Shown: positions 1 to 8,725, counted from the stretch's first letter. The stretch: 64,000 nt of DNA from Streptomyces violaceoruber (GCF_033406955.1 NZ_CP137734.1:1240001-1304000); one strand, 5' to 3'. The notes: generated by a model from the sequence alone, not told the origin. Numbers and translations: made by a program.

Positions 1-135
1 GTAGCGGCGGGCGACGGTCTGGTCGGAGACGCCGAGTACCGCCCCGATGCGGCTGAAGGACGCGCGGCCGTTCACTTCCAGCGCGTCGAGCAGCCCCAGG
101 TCGAGTTCGTCGAAAGCGTCGGATTCCATCTCCAT
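1..135 (-). CDS. Lrp/AsnC-family transcriptional regulator (3' part outside window)
   Basis: Only the first 45 codons are inside the window. The peptide starts MEMESDAFDELDLGLLDAL and continues with an N-terminal helix-turn-helix (ASFSRIGAVLGVSDQTVARRY), the usual AsnC opening of 'one-residue-away-from-DNA' helices. The ATG at 135 is preceded by AGGAAGG at good spacing; a second ATG two codons later is possible. The gene is divergent from the MFS exporter at 251, a common arrangement for a local regulator and its target. Family assignment rests on the HTH alone, so an AsnC call is likely but the effector domain is not visible. Confidence 0.7.
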   Translation of the reverse strand, partial: MEMESDAFDELDLGLLDALEVNGRASFSRIGAVLGVSDQTVARRY

Positions 136-204
136 GGCGGCCCTTCCTGTCGTGTTCAGCCGTATGACCGCCATGAACCCATGCGATCGGCCGGGAGCGA
201 ACCA

Positions 205-232
205 TCGTACGGAGGCACGCAAAGACGTACGA
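205..232. promoter_or_regulatory. Inverted repeat, candidate AsnC operator
   Basis: Two perfect 7-nt arms, TCGTACG (205-211) and CGTACGA (226-232), are separated by 14 nt in the space between the divergent regulator and the exporter. This is a plausible operator for the neighbouring AsnC-type protein, but that link is inference from position only. Confidence 0.4.
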
Positions 233-250
233 CACGGGAGAGAGGACGAC

Positions 251-1765
251 ATGCGTACATGGGGACCGCTCACGGCGGTGTGCCTGGGGACGTTCATGCT
301 GCTGCTGGACGTGACGATCGCGGTGGTCGCGCTGCCGGACATGGCCCGGGGGCTGCACGCCTCGCTGAGCGATCTGCAGTGGGTGATGGACGGCTACGCG
401 CTGGCGCTGGCCGCGCTGCTGCTGGGACTGGGGGCGGCGGCCGACGTCCTGGGACGGCGCCGGGTGCACGTGGCGGGCGTGGTGCTGTTCGCGGTGGCGT
501 CGCTGCTGTGCGGGCTGGCCACCGGGCCGGGCATGCTGGTCGCCGCGCGCGGGTTGCAGGGGCTGGGCGCGGCGGCGATGTTCGCCACCACGCTGCCGCT
601 GCTCGGTTCGGTCTACCAGGGGCGCCGGCGGTCGATGGCGCTCGGGGTGTGGGGCGCGGTCAGCGGGGCGGCGGCGGCCGTGGGCCCGGTGCTGGGCGGG
701 CTGCTCACCGACGGTCCGGGCTGGCGCTGGATCTTCTGGGTGAACCTGCCGGTGAGCGTGGCGGCGGTCTGGCTGACGCTGCGCGTGGTGCCGGAGTCCC
801 GCGGGGCGGCCGGGCGCCGCGTGGACTGGGCGGGCACGGCCACCTTCGCGGCGTTCGCCGGGGCGGTGACGTACGGGGCGGTACGGGCCGGGTCGCACGG
901 GTGGACGGAGGGCGGCACGCTCGTCTCCTTCGCGCTCGCGGTGGTGGCGCTGGGCGCGTTCGTCGCGGTGGAGCACCGGGTCGCCGATCCGCTGCTCGAT
1001 CCGCGGCTGTTCCTGCGGCCCGCGTTCTCGGGCGTGATGCTGGGCGGGCTGGCCTTCAACGCGGCGGCGTTCGGTGTGATGGCGTACACCTCCATATGGC
1101 TCCAGACGATGCTGGGGATGAGCCCGGTGCGGGGCGGCCTGGTGTTCGTGTGGCTGTCGCTGGCGTCGTTCGTGGTGGCCGCGGCGGGCGGGCGGCTGCT
1201 GCACGGGGTGCCGGCGCGGCTGACCATCGGGGGCGGGCTGCTGCTGATCGCGGCGGGGCAGTTCTGCATGGCGTTCCTGGACGCGGGCTCCACGGCGTCC
1301 GCCCTGGTGCCGGGGCTGCTCCTGGTGGGTGTGGGAACGGGCCTGGTGTCGCCCGGCATCGCGGGCGCGGCGCTGGCCGCGGTCCCGGCGGAGCGGTCCG
1401 GCATGGCCGGGGGTGCGGTCAACACCTTCCGCCAGCTCGGGTACGCGCTCGGCATCGCCGTGTTCGGCACGGTGCTGACCTCGCGGATGCAGGACAGGCT
1501 TCCGCACGATGCGGCGCACGGCCTGGCGGGCGGTGCGGCGGGCGCCCTGCGGGGTGTGTTCGGCGAGCACGCGCTGCGGGCCTCGTTCGCCTCCGGGCTG
1601 AACGCGGCCGCGGTGGCCGCGGGCGCGGTCGCGGCCGTCGCCGGCGTGCTGGTACTCGTCCTGGTCGGGGCCGGACGCGGGGGCCGCAATGCCGGTGTGA
1701 CGGATTCCGCGCCGCCCGCGCTGGAAGAGGAAGAGGCCACTCCGGTAGCCCCGTACCGGCGGTAA
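251..1765 (+). CDS. MFS drug exporter, DHA2 (EmrB/QacA) family
   Basis: 504-aa integral membrane protein with about 14 hydrophobic segments, as expected for the DHA2 drug:proton antiporters. The N-terminus carries the family pattern LDVTIAVVALPDM in helix 1 and DLQWVMDGYALALAALLL in helix 2, followed by the loop motif D-x-L-GRRR between helices 2 and 3. The ATG at 251 follows GAGAGGAC; the reading frame is open further upstream (from 47) but that stretch crosses the divergent regulator and has no ribosome site. The C-terminus ends in a short acidic tail. Substrate is unknown. Expression is probably controlled by the divergent AsnC-type regulator. Confidence 0.9.
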   Translation: MRTWGPLTAVCLGTFMLLLDVTIAVVALPDMARGLHASLSDLQWVMDGYALALAALLLGLGAAADVLGRRRVHVAGVVLFAVASLLCGLATGPGMLVAARGLQGLGAAAMFATTLPLLGSVYQGRRRSMALGVWGAVSGAAAAVGPVLGGLLTDGPGWRWIFWVNLPVSVAAVWLTLRVVPESRGAAGRRVDWAGTATFAAFAGAVTYGAVRAGSHGWTEGGTLVSFALAVVALGAFVAVEHRVADPLLDPRLFLRPAFSGVMLGGLAFNAAAFGVMAYTSIWLQTMLGMSPVRGGLVFVWLSLASFVVAAAGGRLLHGVPARLTIGGGLLLIAAGQFCMAFLDAGSTASALVPGLLLVGVGTGLVSPGIAGAALAAVPAERSGMAGGAVNTFRQLGYALGIAVFGTVLTSRMQDRLPHDAAHGLAGGAAGALRGVFGEHALRASFASGLNAAAVAAGAVAAVAGVLVLVLVGAGRGGRNAGVTDSAPPALEEEEATPVAPYRR

Positions 1766-1993
1766 GTGGGTCGTACAGATTCGGTGGAGATTACGGCACC
1801 GAAACTTACTCAACCGTCAGGAATCTGTCCGACCACTCCCCATGTGAGCGCATTTCCTCTCGCTGACCAGCGCGAACCTGAGCCCTGTTCGATTTTGACG
1901 CCCCTCCCGTCCCCGCGCCCGGTGGGGTAGCTTTCACCGCGCTGTGCGGGGGGCGTCATCGAAAAGCGGGGATCGAAAAGCGGGGAGCGGGGT

Positions 1994-3820
1994 TTGCGCG
2001 AGTTCACCAGTCCTCCGTTGGCGTTGGCACCACCGGTGGGCGGTCTGGCCGACGTCGTCTTCGAGCATGCCCTGGACGATCCGCGGCACATCGCGCTCGG
2101 CCGCAAGGACGACGCCGGGCAGTGGCGGGACGTCACCGCCGGTGCCTTCCGCGACGAGGTGCTGGCCCTCGCCAAGGGGCTGCTGGCCCAGGGCATCCGC
2201 TTCGGCGACCGGGTCGCCATCATGTCCCGCACCCGCTACGAGTGGACCCTGTTCGACTTCGCCCTGTGGACGATCGGCGCCCAGGTGGTGCCGATCTACC
2301 CGACCTCCTCGGCCGAGCAGTGCATGTGGATGCTCTACGACGCCGAGGTGACGGCCGCGGTCGTGGAGCACGAGGACCACGCCATGACGATCGCCACCGT
2401 CATCGACCGGCTGCCGCACCTGCGCGGTCTGTGGCAGCTGGACTCCGGAGCCGTGCAGGAGCTGTACGACGCGGGCGCGCACCTCGACGACGAGGTGGTC
2501 CACCGGCACCGCAAGGCGGTCACACCGGAGTCGGTCGCCACCGTCATCTACACCTCGGGCACGACCGGCCGCCCCAAGGGCTGCGTCCTGACCCACGGCA
2601 GCTTCATGTACGAGGCGGACACCGTCATCGAACGCTGGGAGCCGGTGTTCCACTCCAAGCGGGGCGACGAGGCGGCGACCCTGCTCTTCCTGCCGCTCGC
2701 GCACGTCTTCGGGCGGATGGTGGAGGTCGCGGCGATCCGCGGCCGGGTCCGCTTCGGCCACCAGCCGCAGCTGAACGCCGCGGCCCTGCTGCCCGACCTG
2801 GCCGCCTTCCGGCCGACCTTCATCCTGGCGGTGCCGTACATCTTCGAGAAGGTGTTCAACGCGGCCCGGCGCAAGGCGGAGAAGGAGGGGAAGGCGGGGC
2901 CCTTCGAGAAGGCCGTGGACGTGGCCGTGAAGTACGCGGAGGCGGTGGAGGCGAAGGCCTGGGGCGACGGCCCCGGCCCGTCGGCGGGCCTGCGCATGCA
3001 GCATCAGTTCTTCGACAAGCTCGTCTACTCCAAGGTCCGGGCCGCGATGGGCGGGCGCATCCGCAACGCCATGTCGGGCGGCTCGGCGATGGACCGGCGG
3101 CTGGGACTGTTCTTCGCGGGCGCGGGCGTGCAGATCTACGAGGGCTACGGCCTGACCGAGTCCACGGCGGCCGCCACCGCCAACCCGCCCGAGCGCACCC
3201 GCTACGGCACCGTCGGGCAGCCGATACCGGGCACGACCGTGCACATCGCGGACGACGGCGAGATCTGGCTCAACGGCGACAACGTCTTCGAGGGCTACCT
3301 GAACAACCCCAAGGCCACCGACGAGACCCTGCACGACGGCTGGCTGGCCACCGGCGACCTCGGCGCCCTGGACGAGGACGGCTACCTCACCATCACCGGC
3401 CGCAAGAAGGAGATCCTGGTGACCTCCGGCGGCAAGAGCGTCTCCCCGGGACTCCTCGAGGAGCGGGTGCGCGACCATCCGCTGGTCAACCAGTGCATCG
3501 TCGTCGGCAACGACCGCCCCTACGTCGCCGCCCTCATCACCCTCGACCAGGAGGCGGTCGAGCACTGGCTGACGATGCGCAACAAGCCGCGGATGTCCCC
3601 GGCCGACCTGGTGCACGACGCCGACCTGGAGACGGAGGTGCGGCGCGCGGTCGTCGCGGCCAACACGCTGGTGTCCCAGGCCGAGTCGATCCGCACCTTC
3701 CGCATCCTCGCCCAGCCGTTCACCGAGGAGCACGGGCTGCTGACCCCCTCGCTGAAGCTGAAGCGCAAGGCCATCGAGAACGCCTACGGCACCGAGGTCG
3801 AGGCGCTTTACACAGCGTGA
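1994..3820 (+). CDS. Long-chain acyl-CoA ligase (AMP-binding, FadD15-like)
   Basis: 608-aa AMP-forming synthetase that activates a fatty acid to acyl-AMP and then acyl-CoA. The P-loop-like motif YTSGTTGRPKG lies near residues 186-196, GYGLTES near 383, the TGDLG hinge motif near 453 and GRKKE near 469. Overall length and the insert rich in Lys/Glu around residues 290-320 fit the FadD15/FAA-type long-chain ligases. The start is TTG at 1994 after GGGGAGCGGGG; no better ATG or GTG precedes the conserved N-terminus. It stands alone between an exporter and an aldo/keto reductase, all on the plus strand. Chain-length preference cannot be read from sequence. Confidence 0.9.
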   Translation: MREFTSPPLALAPPVGGLADVVFEHALDDPRHIALGRKDDAGQWRDVTAGAFRDEVLALAKGLLAQGIRFGDRVAIMSRTRYEWTLFDFALWTIGAQVVPIYPTSSAEQCMWMLYDAEVTAAVVEHEDHAMTIATVIDRLPHLRGLWQLDSGAVQELYDAGAHLDDEVVHRHRKAVTPESVATVIYTSGTTGRPKGCVLTHGSFMYEADTVIERWEPVFHSKRGDEAATLLFLPLAHVFGRMVEVAAIRGRVRFGHQPQLNAAALLPDLAAFRPTFILAVPYIFEKVFNAARRKAEKEGKAGPFEKAVDVAVKYAEAVEAKAWGDGPGPSAGLRMQHQFFDKLVYSKVRAAMGGRIRNAMSGGSAMDRRLGLFFAGAGVQIYEGYGLTESTAAATANPPERTRYGTVGQPIPGTTVHIADDGEIWLNGDNVFEGYLNNPKATDETLHDGWLATGDLGALDEDGYLTITGRKKEILVTSGGKSVSPGLLEERVRDHPLVNQCIVVGNDRPYVAALITLDQEAVEHWLTMRNKPRMSPADLVHDADLETEVRRAVVAANTLVSQAESIRTFRILAQPFTEEHGLLTPSLKLKRKAIENAYGTEVEALYTA

Positions 3821-3832
3821 GTTCCACGGTCA

Positions 3833-3858
3833 GGAATGCGTCCGGGCTCGTGATCGTT
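3833..3858 (+). promoter_or_regulatory. SigR-type promoter before aldo/keto reductase
   Basis: GGAAT (3833-3837), exactly 18 nt, then GTT (3856-3858). This matches the known thiol-oxidative-stress SigR promoter pattern GGAAT-N18-GTT. The predicted start point would leave about a 40-nt leader before the GTG at 3904. Confidence 0.65.
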
Positions 3859-3903
3859 GACGATATGAGTACCACCTGACCACAACCGAAGGATCAAGAG
3901 CTC

Positions 3904-4737
3904 GTGAGCAGCAAGGTCCCCCCGATCATCCTGAACAACGGCGTCGAGATGCCCCAGCTGGGCTTCGGCGTCTGGCAGGTGCCGGACGACGAGGCGCAGA
4001 CCGCCGTCGCCCTGGCCCTGGAGGCCGGGTACCGCAGCATCGACACAGCGGCGATCTACGGCAATGAAGAGGGCACCGGCAGGGCGATCGCCGCCTCCGG
4101 CCTGGCCCGCGAGGACCTCTTCGTCACCACCAAGCTCTGGAACAGCGACCAGGGGTACGACTCCACCCTCCGCGCCTTCGACACCTCGATGGCGAAGCTC
4201 GGCCTCGAGTACCTCGACCTCTACCTGATCCACTGGCCCATGCCGGCCAAGGAGAGGTACGTCGACACCTACAAGGCGTTCGAGAAGCTGCTGGCCGACG
4301 GGCGGGTCCGCGCCATCGGCGTGTCGAACTTCCTGCCTGAGCACCTGGAGCGGCTGACCGCCGAGACCTCGGTGATCCCGGCAGTCAACCAGATCGAGCT
4401 GCACCCGCACCTCCAGCAGCACGCCGCCCGCGAGGTGCACGCGGAGCAGGGCATCGCCACCGAGGCCTGGTCCCCGCTCGGCTCCGGCAAGGGCATCCTG
4501 GACATCCCGGCGATCGTCGCGATCGCCCAGAAGCACGGGCGCACCCCGGCCCAGGTCGTGCTGCGCTGGCACCTCCAGCTGGGCAACGTGGTGATCCCGA
4601 AGTCCGTGACGCCGTCCCGGATCAAGGAGAACATCGACGTGTTCGGCTTCTCCCTGGACACCGAGGACCTCGCGGCGATCAGCGCGCTGAACGAGGACCG
4701 TCGGCTGGGCTCGGACCCGGCGGACGTCAACTCCTGA
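3904..4737 (+). CDS. Aldo/keto reductase (2,5-diketogluconate reductase-like)
   Basis: 277-aa NADPH-dependent reductase of the AKR superfamily. The catalytic tetrad is visible: Asp47 and Tyr52 in GYRSIDTAAIYGNEEG, Lys77 in TTKLW, His110 in LIHWPMP. The cofactor-binding end contains IPKSVTPSRIKENIDVF. The GTG start at 3904 is preceded by AAGGA. It reduces aldehydes or ketones of small metabolites, with physiological substrate unknown. The SigR-type promoter directly upstream suggests a role in removing reactive carbonyls during thiol stress; that is inference. Confidence 0.9.
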   Translation: MSSKVPPIILNNGVEMPQLGFGVWQVPDDEAQTAVALALEAGYRSIDTAAIYGNEEGTGRAIAASGLAREDLFVTTKLWNSDQGYDSTLRAFDTSMAKLGLEYLDLYLIHWPMPAKERYVDTYKAFEKLLADGRVRAIGVSNFLPEHLERLTAETSVIPAVNQIELHPHLQQHAAREVHAEQGIATEAWSPLGSGKGILDIPAIVAIAQKHGRTPAQVVLRWHLQLGNVVIPKSVTPSRIKENIDVFGFSLDTEDLAAISALNEDRRLGSDPADVNS

Positions 4738-4745
4738 GCGGTGCG

Positions 4746-4793
4746 GACGGACGGAGGGCCCGGCCACGTGCGTGGCCGGGCCCTCCGTCCGTC
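4746..4793. terminator. Strong bidirectional hairpin between convergent genes
   Basis: Arms at 4746-4767 and 4772-4793 form a perfect 22-bp stem around the 4-nt loop GTGC. It lies between the stop of the aldo/keto reductase (plus) and the stop of the SDR (minus), so it can end transcription from both sides. Confidence 0.85.
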
Positions 4794-4794
4794 T

Positions 4795-5496
4795 TCAGTT
4801 GGGCTGCCCCAGCGGCCGTACGACCACGGTGTTGACGTCGACCCCGGCGGGCTGGGTCATGGCCCAGACGACCGAGTCGGCGATCTGGCCGGCGGTGAGC
4901 AGCTCGCCGGGCGGCAGTCCGCCGGTGCCGTCCCAGAAGGGGGTCTCCACCCGGCCGGGCGCGATCAGGGTCACGCCCACGCCCCACTGCGTCACCTCGC
5001 GCCGGGTGTTCTCGGCGAGCCCGGTCACCGCCCACTTGGTGGCGCCGTAGATGTTGCCCGGGGTGTTCACGAAGCCCGCGACGCTGCCCACCAGCACGAT
5101 CCGTCCGCGGGTCGCCTTGAGCGCGTCGATGGAGGCCCTGATCAGCAGGGCCGGGCCCAGTACGTTGGTCAGCACCATCTCGGTCCAGCCCGCGGGGTCG
5201 CCCTCGGCGACCGAGTCGTGGGTGGCGAAACCGGCGTTGGCGACGACCGTGTCGATACGGCCGAACTCCTTGAGCGTGGCCTCGACCGCGGAGACCACCT
5301 GGGTGTGCTCGGCGGCGCTTCCCCGGAGCGTCAGCAGACCCGCCGGGTCGCCCAGCTCCGCGCTGAACGCCCGCAGCCTCTCCTCCCCGCGTCCCGTGAC
5401 GGCAACCCGCTGCCCGGCGTCCAGCAGTCGCCGGGCGACGGCGGCTCCGATGCCGCTGCCGCCGCCGGTGATGAGTGTGACCGGTGCGTCGGTCAT
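4795..5496 (-). CDS. Short-chain dehydrogenase/reductase (SDR)
   Basis: 233-aa classical SDR oxidoreductase. The Rossmann motif TGGGSGIG is near residues 10-17, the NAG motif in VVANAG, the catalytic serine in LVGSVAG and the YxxxK pair in YGATK. The ATG at 5496 has GGGGGA upstream; the frame is open 25 codons further but that would cross the promoter described below. Alcohol or ketone substrate is unknown. It reads toward the strong hairpin at 4746-4793 and its promoter has the long 19-bp spacer typical of MerR-family control. Confidence 0.88.
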   Translation of the reverse strand: MTDAPVTLITGGGSGIGAAVARRLLDAGQRVAVTGRGEERLRAFSAELGDPAGLLTLRGSAAEHTQVVSAVEATLKEFGRIDTVVANAGFATHDSVAEGDPAGWTEMVLTNVLGPALLIRASIDALKATRGRIVLVGSVAGFVNTPGNIYGATKWAVTGLAENTRREVTQWGVGVTLIAPGRVETPFWDGTGGLPPGELLTAGQIADSVVWAMTQPAGVDVNTVVVRPLGQPN

Positions 5497-5540
5497 GAGT
5501 CCCCCTGTGTCTGTACCTGCTTCTCTCACGGACAGCGGGG

Positions 5541-5571
5541 AGTCCATCACTTGGAGCGCTCTCGAAGTCAA
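5541..5571 (-). promoter_or_regulatory. MerR-type promoter with 19-bp spacer and dyad
   Basis: On the minus strand TTGACT (5566-5571) and TGGACT (5541-5546) are separated by 19 bp. The spacer carries an interrupted dyad (5549-5568) with arms ACTTCGAG and CTCCAAGT around AGCG, matching at 7 of 8 positions. An overlong spacer containing an operator dyad is the hallmark of MerR-family activated promoters. The SDR start lies about 45 nt downstream. No MerR gene is seen in the window. Confidence 0.65.
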
Positions 5572-5580
5572 GGGCCGGCC

Positions 5581-6525
5581 TCAGACCGGCCGTACCGCCG
5601 TGTAGACGGTGTGCGCCACCAGGACGAACAGGTCCTGGCGGCGGTGCACGCCCGCCTCGTCGGCGGGGTCGAGCAGCCGGTCCAGGGTGGCGCGGTCCTC
5701 GGCGTCGAGGCGCTCGCCGATCCGCTCGCGCAGCCGGGACAGTGACGTGGTGACGTAGTCGCGGCCCGCGTCGGAGAGGGGCGCGGGCAGGTCGAGCAGG
5801 AAGCTGCGGGTGCCGGTGTGCTTCAGTCCGGCGGCCGTCAGCATCGCGGGCCAGTCCTCGGCCTCGGCCACGGAGTCCGGCAGGTCCGCGCGCATCTCGG
5901 CGAACGCGTCCTCCTCCACGGCGCGGATCCTGGCCTGGAGCCCGGGGCGCCCGGTCCCGATGTCGCGGGGCAGGAACCGGGCGGGCAGTCCGCCCTCCAG
6001 GATCGCCAGGGTGCCGCCGGGCGCGAGGTGCCCGCCGAGAGCGGCGAGGGCGGCGCGCTGGTCGGGGAGGTGGTGCAGGCTCTGGCTGGCCCACATCAGG
6101 TCGGCGGGGTAGTCCAGCTCGGCCAGTGCGCCGGGCAGGTCCCCGGCGAGGGTGCCGAAGCGGTCGCCGAACCCGAGCCGCTCGGCGCGGGCGCGGGCCC
6201 GTTCGAGCAGCGGTGCGGCGCCGTCGGCGGCGACGACGCGGGCGCCGGGGAAGGTGTCGGCGAACAGGCAGGAGACGACGCCGGGACCGCTGCCGACGTC
6301 GACGACCAGGCCGGGCTCGGTCACTTCCCCGGCCAGCCAGGTCAGGGCCTGCCGGTACAACGGCGTGTACAGCTCGGCCTGCGCCTCCAGGTGCGGGGCC
6401 ATCTCGGCCCAGTCGATGTCGGCGTGGTCGTGCGTGTGCCCGTGCCCGTGTCCGTGTCCCTGTCCGTGCCCGTGCCCCTGCTGGTGGGCGGGGCCGTGTG
6501 TGTCGTGGTGGTGGTCGTGCGCCAT
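5581..6525 (-). CDS. SAM-dependent methyltransferase with His-rich N-terminus
   Basis: 314-aa class I methyltransferase. SAM motif I is VVDVGSGPGVVS near residue 75, followed by VVAADGA (motif acidic loop) and the post-motif LMWASQSLHHLPD. The first 34 residues hold 14 histidines in His-Gly and His-Asp runs, an unusual extension that could bind Ni, Zn or Co. The ATG at 6525 has GGGAGG upstream at correct spacing, so the His-rich stretch is probably translated. The gene is upstream of the SDR on the same strand, 84 nt apart. Methyl acceptor unknown. Confidence 0.85.
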   Translation of the reverse strand: MAHDHHHDTHGPAHQQGHGHGQGHGHGHGHTHDHADIDWAEMAPHLEAQAELYTPLYRQALTWLAGEVTEPGLVVDVGSGPGVVSCLFADTFPGARVVAADGAAPLLERARARAERLGFGDRFGTLAGDLPGALAELDYPADLMWASQSLHHLPDQRAALAALGGHLAPGGTLAILEGGLPARFLPRDIGTGRPGLQARIRAVEEDAFAEMRADLPDSVAEAEDWPAMLTAAGLKHTGTRSFLLDLPAPLSDAGRDYVTTSLSRLRERIGERLDAEDRATLDRLLDPADEAGVHRRQDLFVLVAHTVYTAVRPV

Positions 6526-6615
6526 GCCGGTAGCCTCCCGTTCGCGGTGCCGCCAGCGTGCGACGACGCACCGGCCCGGTGCAACCGGTGTTGCCGCTCC
6601 CGCAAAAAAGAGGAG

Positions 6616-6655
6616 GCCGCCGGGGCCCGGCCCGCAAGGACCGGACCCCGGCGGC
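6616..6655 (-). terminator. Intrinsic terminator of the GH6 gene
   Basis: Arms of about 15 nt (6616-6630 and 6641-6655, 14 paired bases with one C/A mismatch) flank a 10-nt loop. On the minus strand the stem is followed by a run of six T (6604-6609), giving a classical rho-independent terminator downstream of the GH6 stop codon at 6685. Confidence 0.8.
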
Positions 6656-6684
6656 TCACCCGCGCGGCATGCGCGGGAACCCGC

Positions 6685-8424
6685 TCACGACAGGGGCGGG
6701 TAGGCGTTCTTCATCAGCTCCTGGAACTGCGCGGAGAACCAGGCCCCCGAGATCGGGGCGTCGGGCAGGGCGCCCGACATGCTGTTGCCGTTGCGCTCGT
6801 TGCCCGTGTAGGTGGGGTCGCACATCCGGTCGAAGCCCTTGCCGTCCGGGTTGTCGATCAGCTTGCTGGAGCCGTCGGACTCGCCCGGGGGCTTCATCCA
6901 CACGTACGCGTCGATCCCGGCGGCCGGGCTGGCCTGCGGACGCTCGCCGAGACCTGCTCCGGACTGGTTGCACCAGTTGCCGAGGTGGATGCGGCGGTCG
7001 TAGCGCCCGCCGTTCACGTAGGTGTTCACGTCGGTCGTCGCGCCCGGTCCGGTGGGCCGGTCGGCGCCGCCCCAGCCGTTGCGGGAGGTGTCGATCAGCA
7101 TGCCGAGGTTCTGGTCGAAGCCGAGCGAGACCAGCTTGTCGCGCATGGCCTGGGCGTAGGACAGCTCGTCGGTGTACTGGTTCCAGTCCACCCAGTCGGA
7201 CTGGCGCACGGAGGTCCCGTTCACCGAGTCCGTGATCTTGAAGTTCTCCTCCTTCAGGGCGCTGTAGTTGGCGGTGTTGACGATGAAGCCGTGCACGTCG
7301 TCGAGGGTCGCGCCCTCGGTGGTGGCGGCCGTCTTGAAGATCTCGGCGGAGGGGCCGAAGTTGCTGTCCCAGCCGAGCCAGCCGTGGTGGCCCGCGTCGA
7401 CGTAGTTGTAGACGTTGCCGACGGCGCCGAGCCTGTTCAGGGCGTAGCCGACACCCTTCTGGTAGTTGCCGTTGGCCTTCATCACGTCGCAGTTCTCCGT
7501 GGCGGTCGGCCGCCCGGAGACGTTGGTGACCAGGTTGGGCAGCGAGTCGATCTCGACCGTGGTGACGATCCGGAGGTCCGCGTACTTCGAGTCGGAGAGG
7601 ATCTCGGCGATCGGGTCGATGTACTCGGTCTTGTAGCGGTCGATCTCGGTCGGGCCCAGCTCGCCGTTGGAAGCGAGGGCGGAGCAGTCGCGTCCCGGCA
7701 GGTTGTAGATGACCAGCTGGACCACCATCTCGCCGGAGCCCTTCTGCTCCAGCGCCGCGTCCAGGTGGTCGCGCAGACCCATGCCGCCGTTCGCGCCCTC
7801 GATGGCGGCGATCCGGTCGAGCCACACACCGGTCGGCTCGTCGGCGATGCGGTCGCCGCCGGGTTCGGCGGCGGCGTTGGCGGACCACTCGGGGTTCACG
7901 TAGACCTGGGCGCCGTCGTAGGGGTTGTCCACCCGGTCGCCCGGGCCGGTGGGGTCGGTCGGCGGGTCGGTCGGGTCGGTGGGCGGGTCGGTCGGGTCGG
8001 TCCCACCGTCGACGTTGCAGGTCACACCGTTGAGGGTGAAGGTGGCCGGGATCGCGTTGCTGCCGCTGTAGGTGCCCTGGAAGCCGAAGCTCGCCGAACC
8101 GCCCGTGGACAGGGTGCCGTTGTAGGACTCGTTGGCCGCGGTGACGGCGGCACCGCTCTGCGTGACCTTCGCGTTCCAGCTGTTGGTGACCTTCTGGCTG
8201 CCTGCGTAGGTCCATCCCAGCGACCAGCTGGACGTGGCGGCACCGTTGTTGGTGACGGTCACGGCAGCGGTGAATCCGCTTCCCCAGTCGTTCTGCACCT
8301 GGTAGTCGACGGTGCAGGCGGCGGCCGCGGCCCCGGCGCTCGCCGAGTGGGCGGCCAGTGCCGTGCCCGAGGCGCCGGCGACCAGGGTGAGGGCGGCGAG
8401 CATCGCGGTTCTGGTACGGGTCAT
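6685..8424 (-). CDS. Secreted GH6 cellobiohydrolase with N-terminal CBM2
   Basis: 579-aa secreted exocellulase. A signal peptide (MTRTRTAMLAALTLVAGA, Ala-rich cleavage near residue 36) is followed by a CBM2 (CTVDYQVQNDWGSGF to NGVTC), a Thr-Pro-Asp linker and a GH6 barrel. GH6 signature 1 is YNLPGRDC near residue 235; signature 2 reads EIDSLPNL, the exo-type variant of EPDSL as in Thermobifida Cel6B. YVDAGHHGWLGWD and KPPGESDG are also present. The family releases cellobiose from chain ends. ATG 8424 has AAGGAA upstream. It is divergent from the GH48 gene, the classic partner enzyme acting from the opposite chain end, and has a CebR-like box upstream. Confidence 0.93.
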   Translation of the reverse strand: MTRTRTAMLAALTLVAGASGTALAAHSASAGAAAAACTVDYQVQNDWGSGFTAAVTVTNNGAATSSWSLGWTYAGSQKVTNSWNAKVTQSGAAVTAANESYNGTLSTGGSASFGFQGTYSGSNAIPATFTLNGVTCNVDGGTDPTDPPTDPTDPPTDPTGPGDRVDNPYDGAQVYVNPEWSANAAAEPGGDRIADEPTGVWLDRIAAIEGANGGMGLRDHLDAALEQKGSGEMVVQLVIYNLPGRDCSALASNGELGPTEIDRYKTEYIDPIAEILSDSKYADLRIVTTVEIDSLPNLVTNVSGRPTATENCDVMKANGNYQKGVGYALNRLGAVGNVYNYVDAGHHGWLGWDSNFGPSAEIFKTAATTEGATLDDVHGFIVNTANYSALKEENFKITDSVNGTSVRQSDWVDWNQYTDELSYAQAMRDKLVSLGFDQNLGMLIDTSRNGWGGADRPTGPGATTDVNTYVNGGRYDRRIHLGNWCNQSGAGLGERPQASPAAGIDAYVWMKPPGESDGSSKLIDNPDGKGFDRMCDPTYTGNERNGNSMSGALPDAPISGAWFSAQFQELMKNAYPPLS

Positions 8425-8725
8425 GAGTGCGGGTTCCTTCTTTCGTGGGGGTGCTGCTGTCGTCCCGGGCCGCGCCCGTGCCGGTGCGGCCCGCTGCCGA
8501 TCGGCATGGGGGTGCCGTCGTGATCGGAGGTCAGGAACGGCCCGCGGGCACGGTGGAACGGCCCGAGGGGTGAGCGATCCGGCACACGGGCCGGCGAGGC
8601 GTCGGACGCGTAGCGGCCACGGCTGCGGCAACGGCTAAAAGTCCTGAACGCGGGGGGTGGAACGGGGGGTGGCGCATGAGCGACTCCTTGCAGTTCGGGC
8701 GCGCCGTGACGGACGCGTCGACTGA

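Noticed and set aside
1820..1846. Possible SigR promoter before the acyl-CoA ligase
   Set aside because: GGAAT is present but the -10 position reads TGT or GTG instead of GTT, and the start codon is about 140 nt away.
5552..5565. CebR-like sequence TTGGAGCGCTCTCG
   Set aside because: It matches the CebR palindrome at only 11 of 14 positions and is better explained as the dyad of a MerR-type promoter with a 19-bp spacer.
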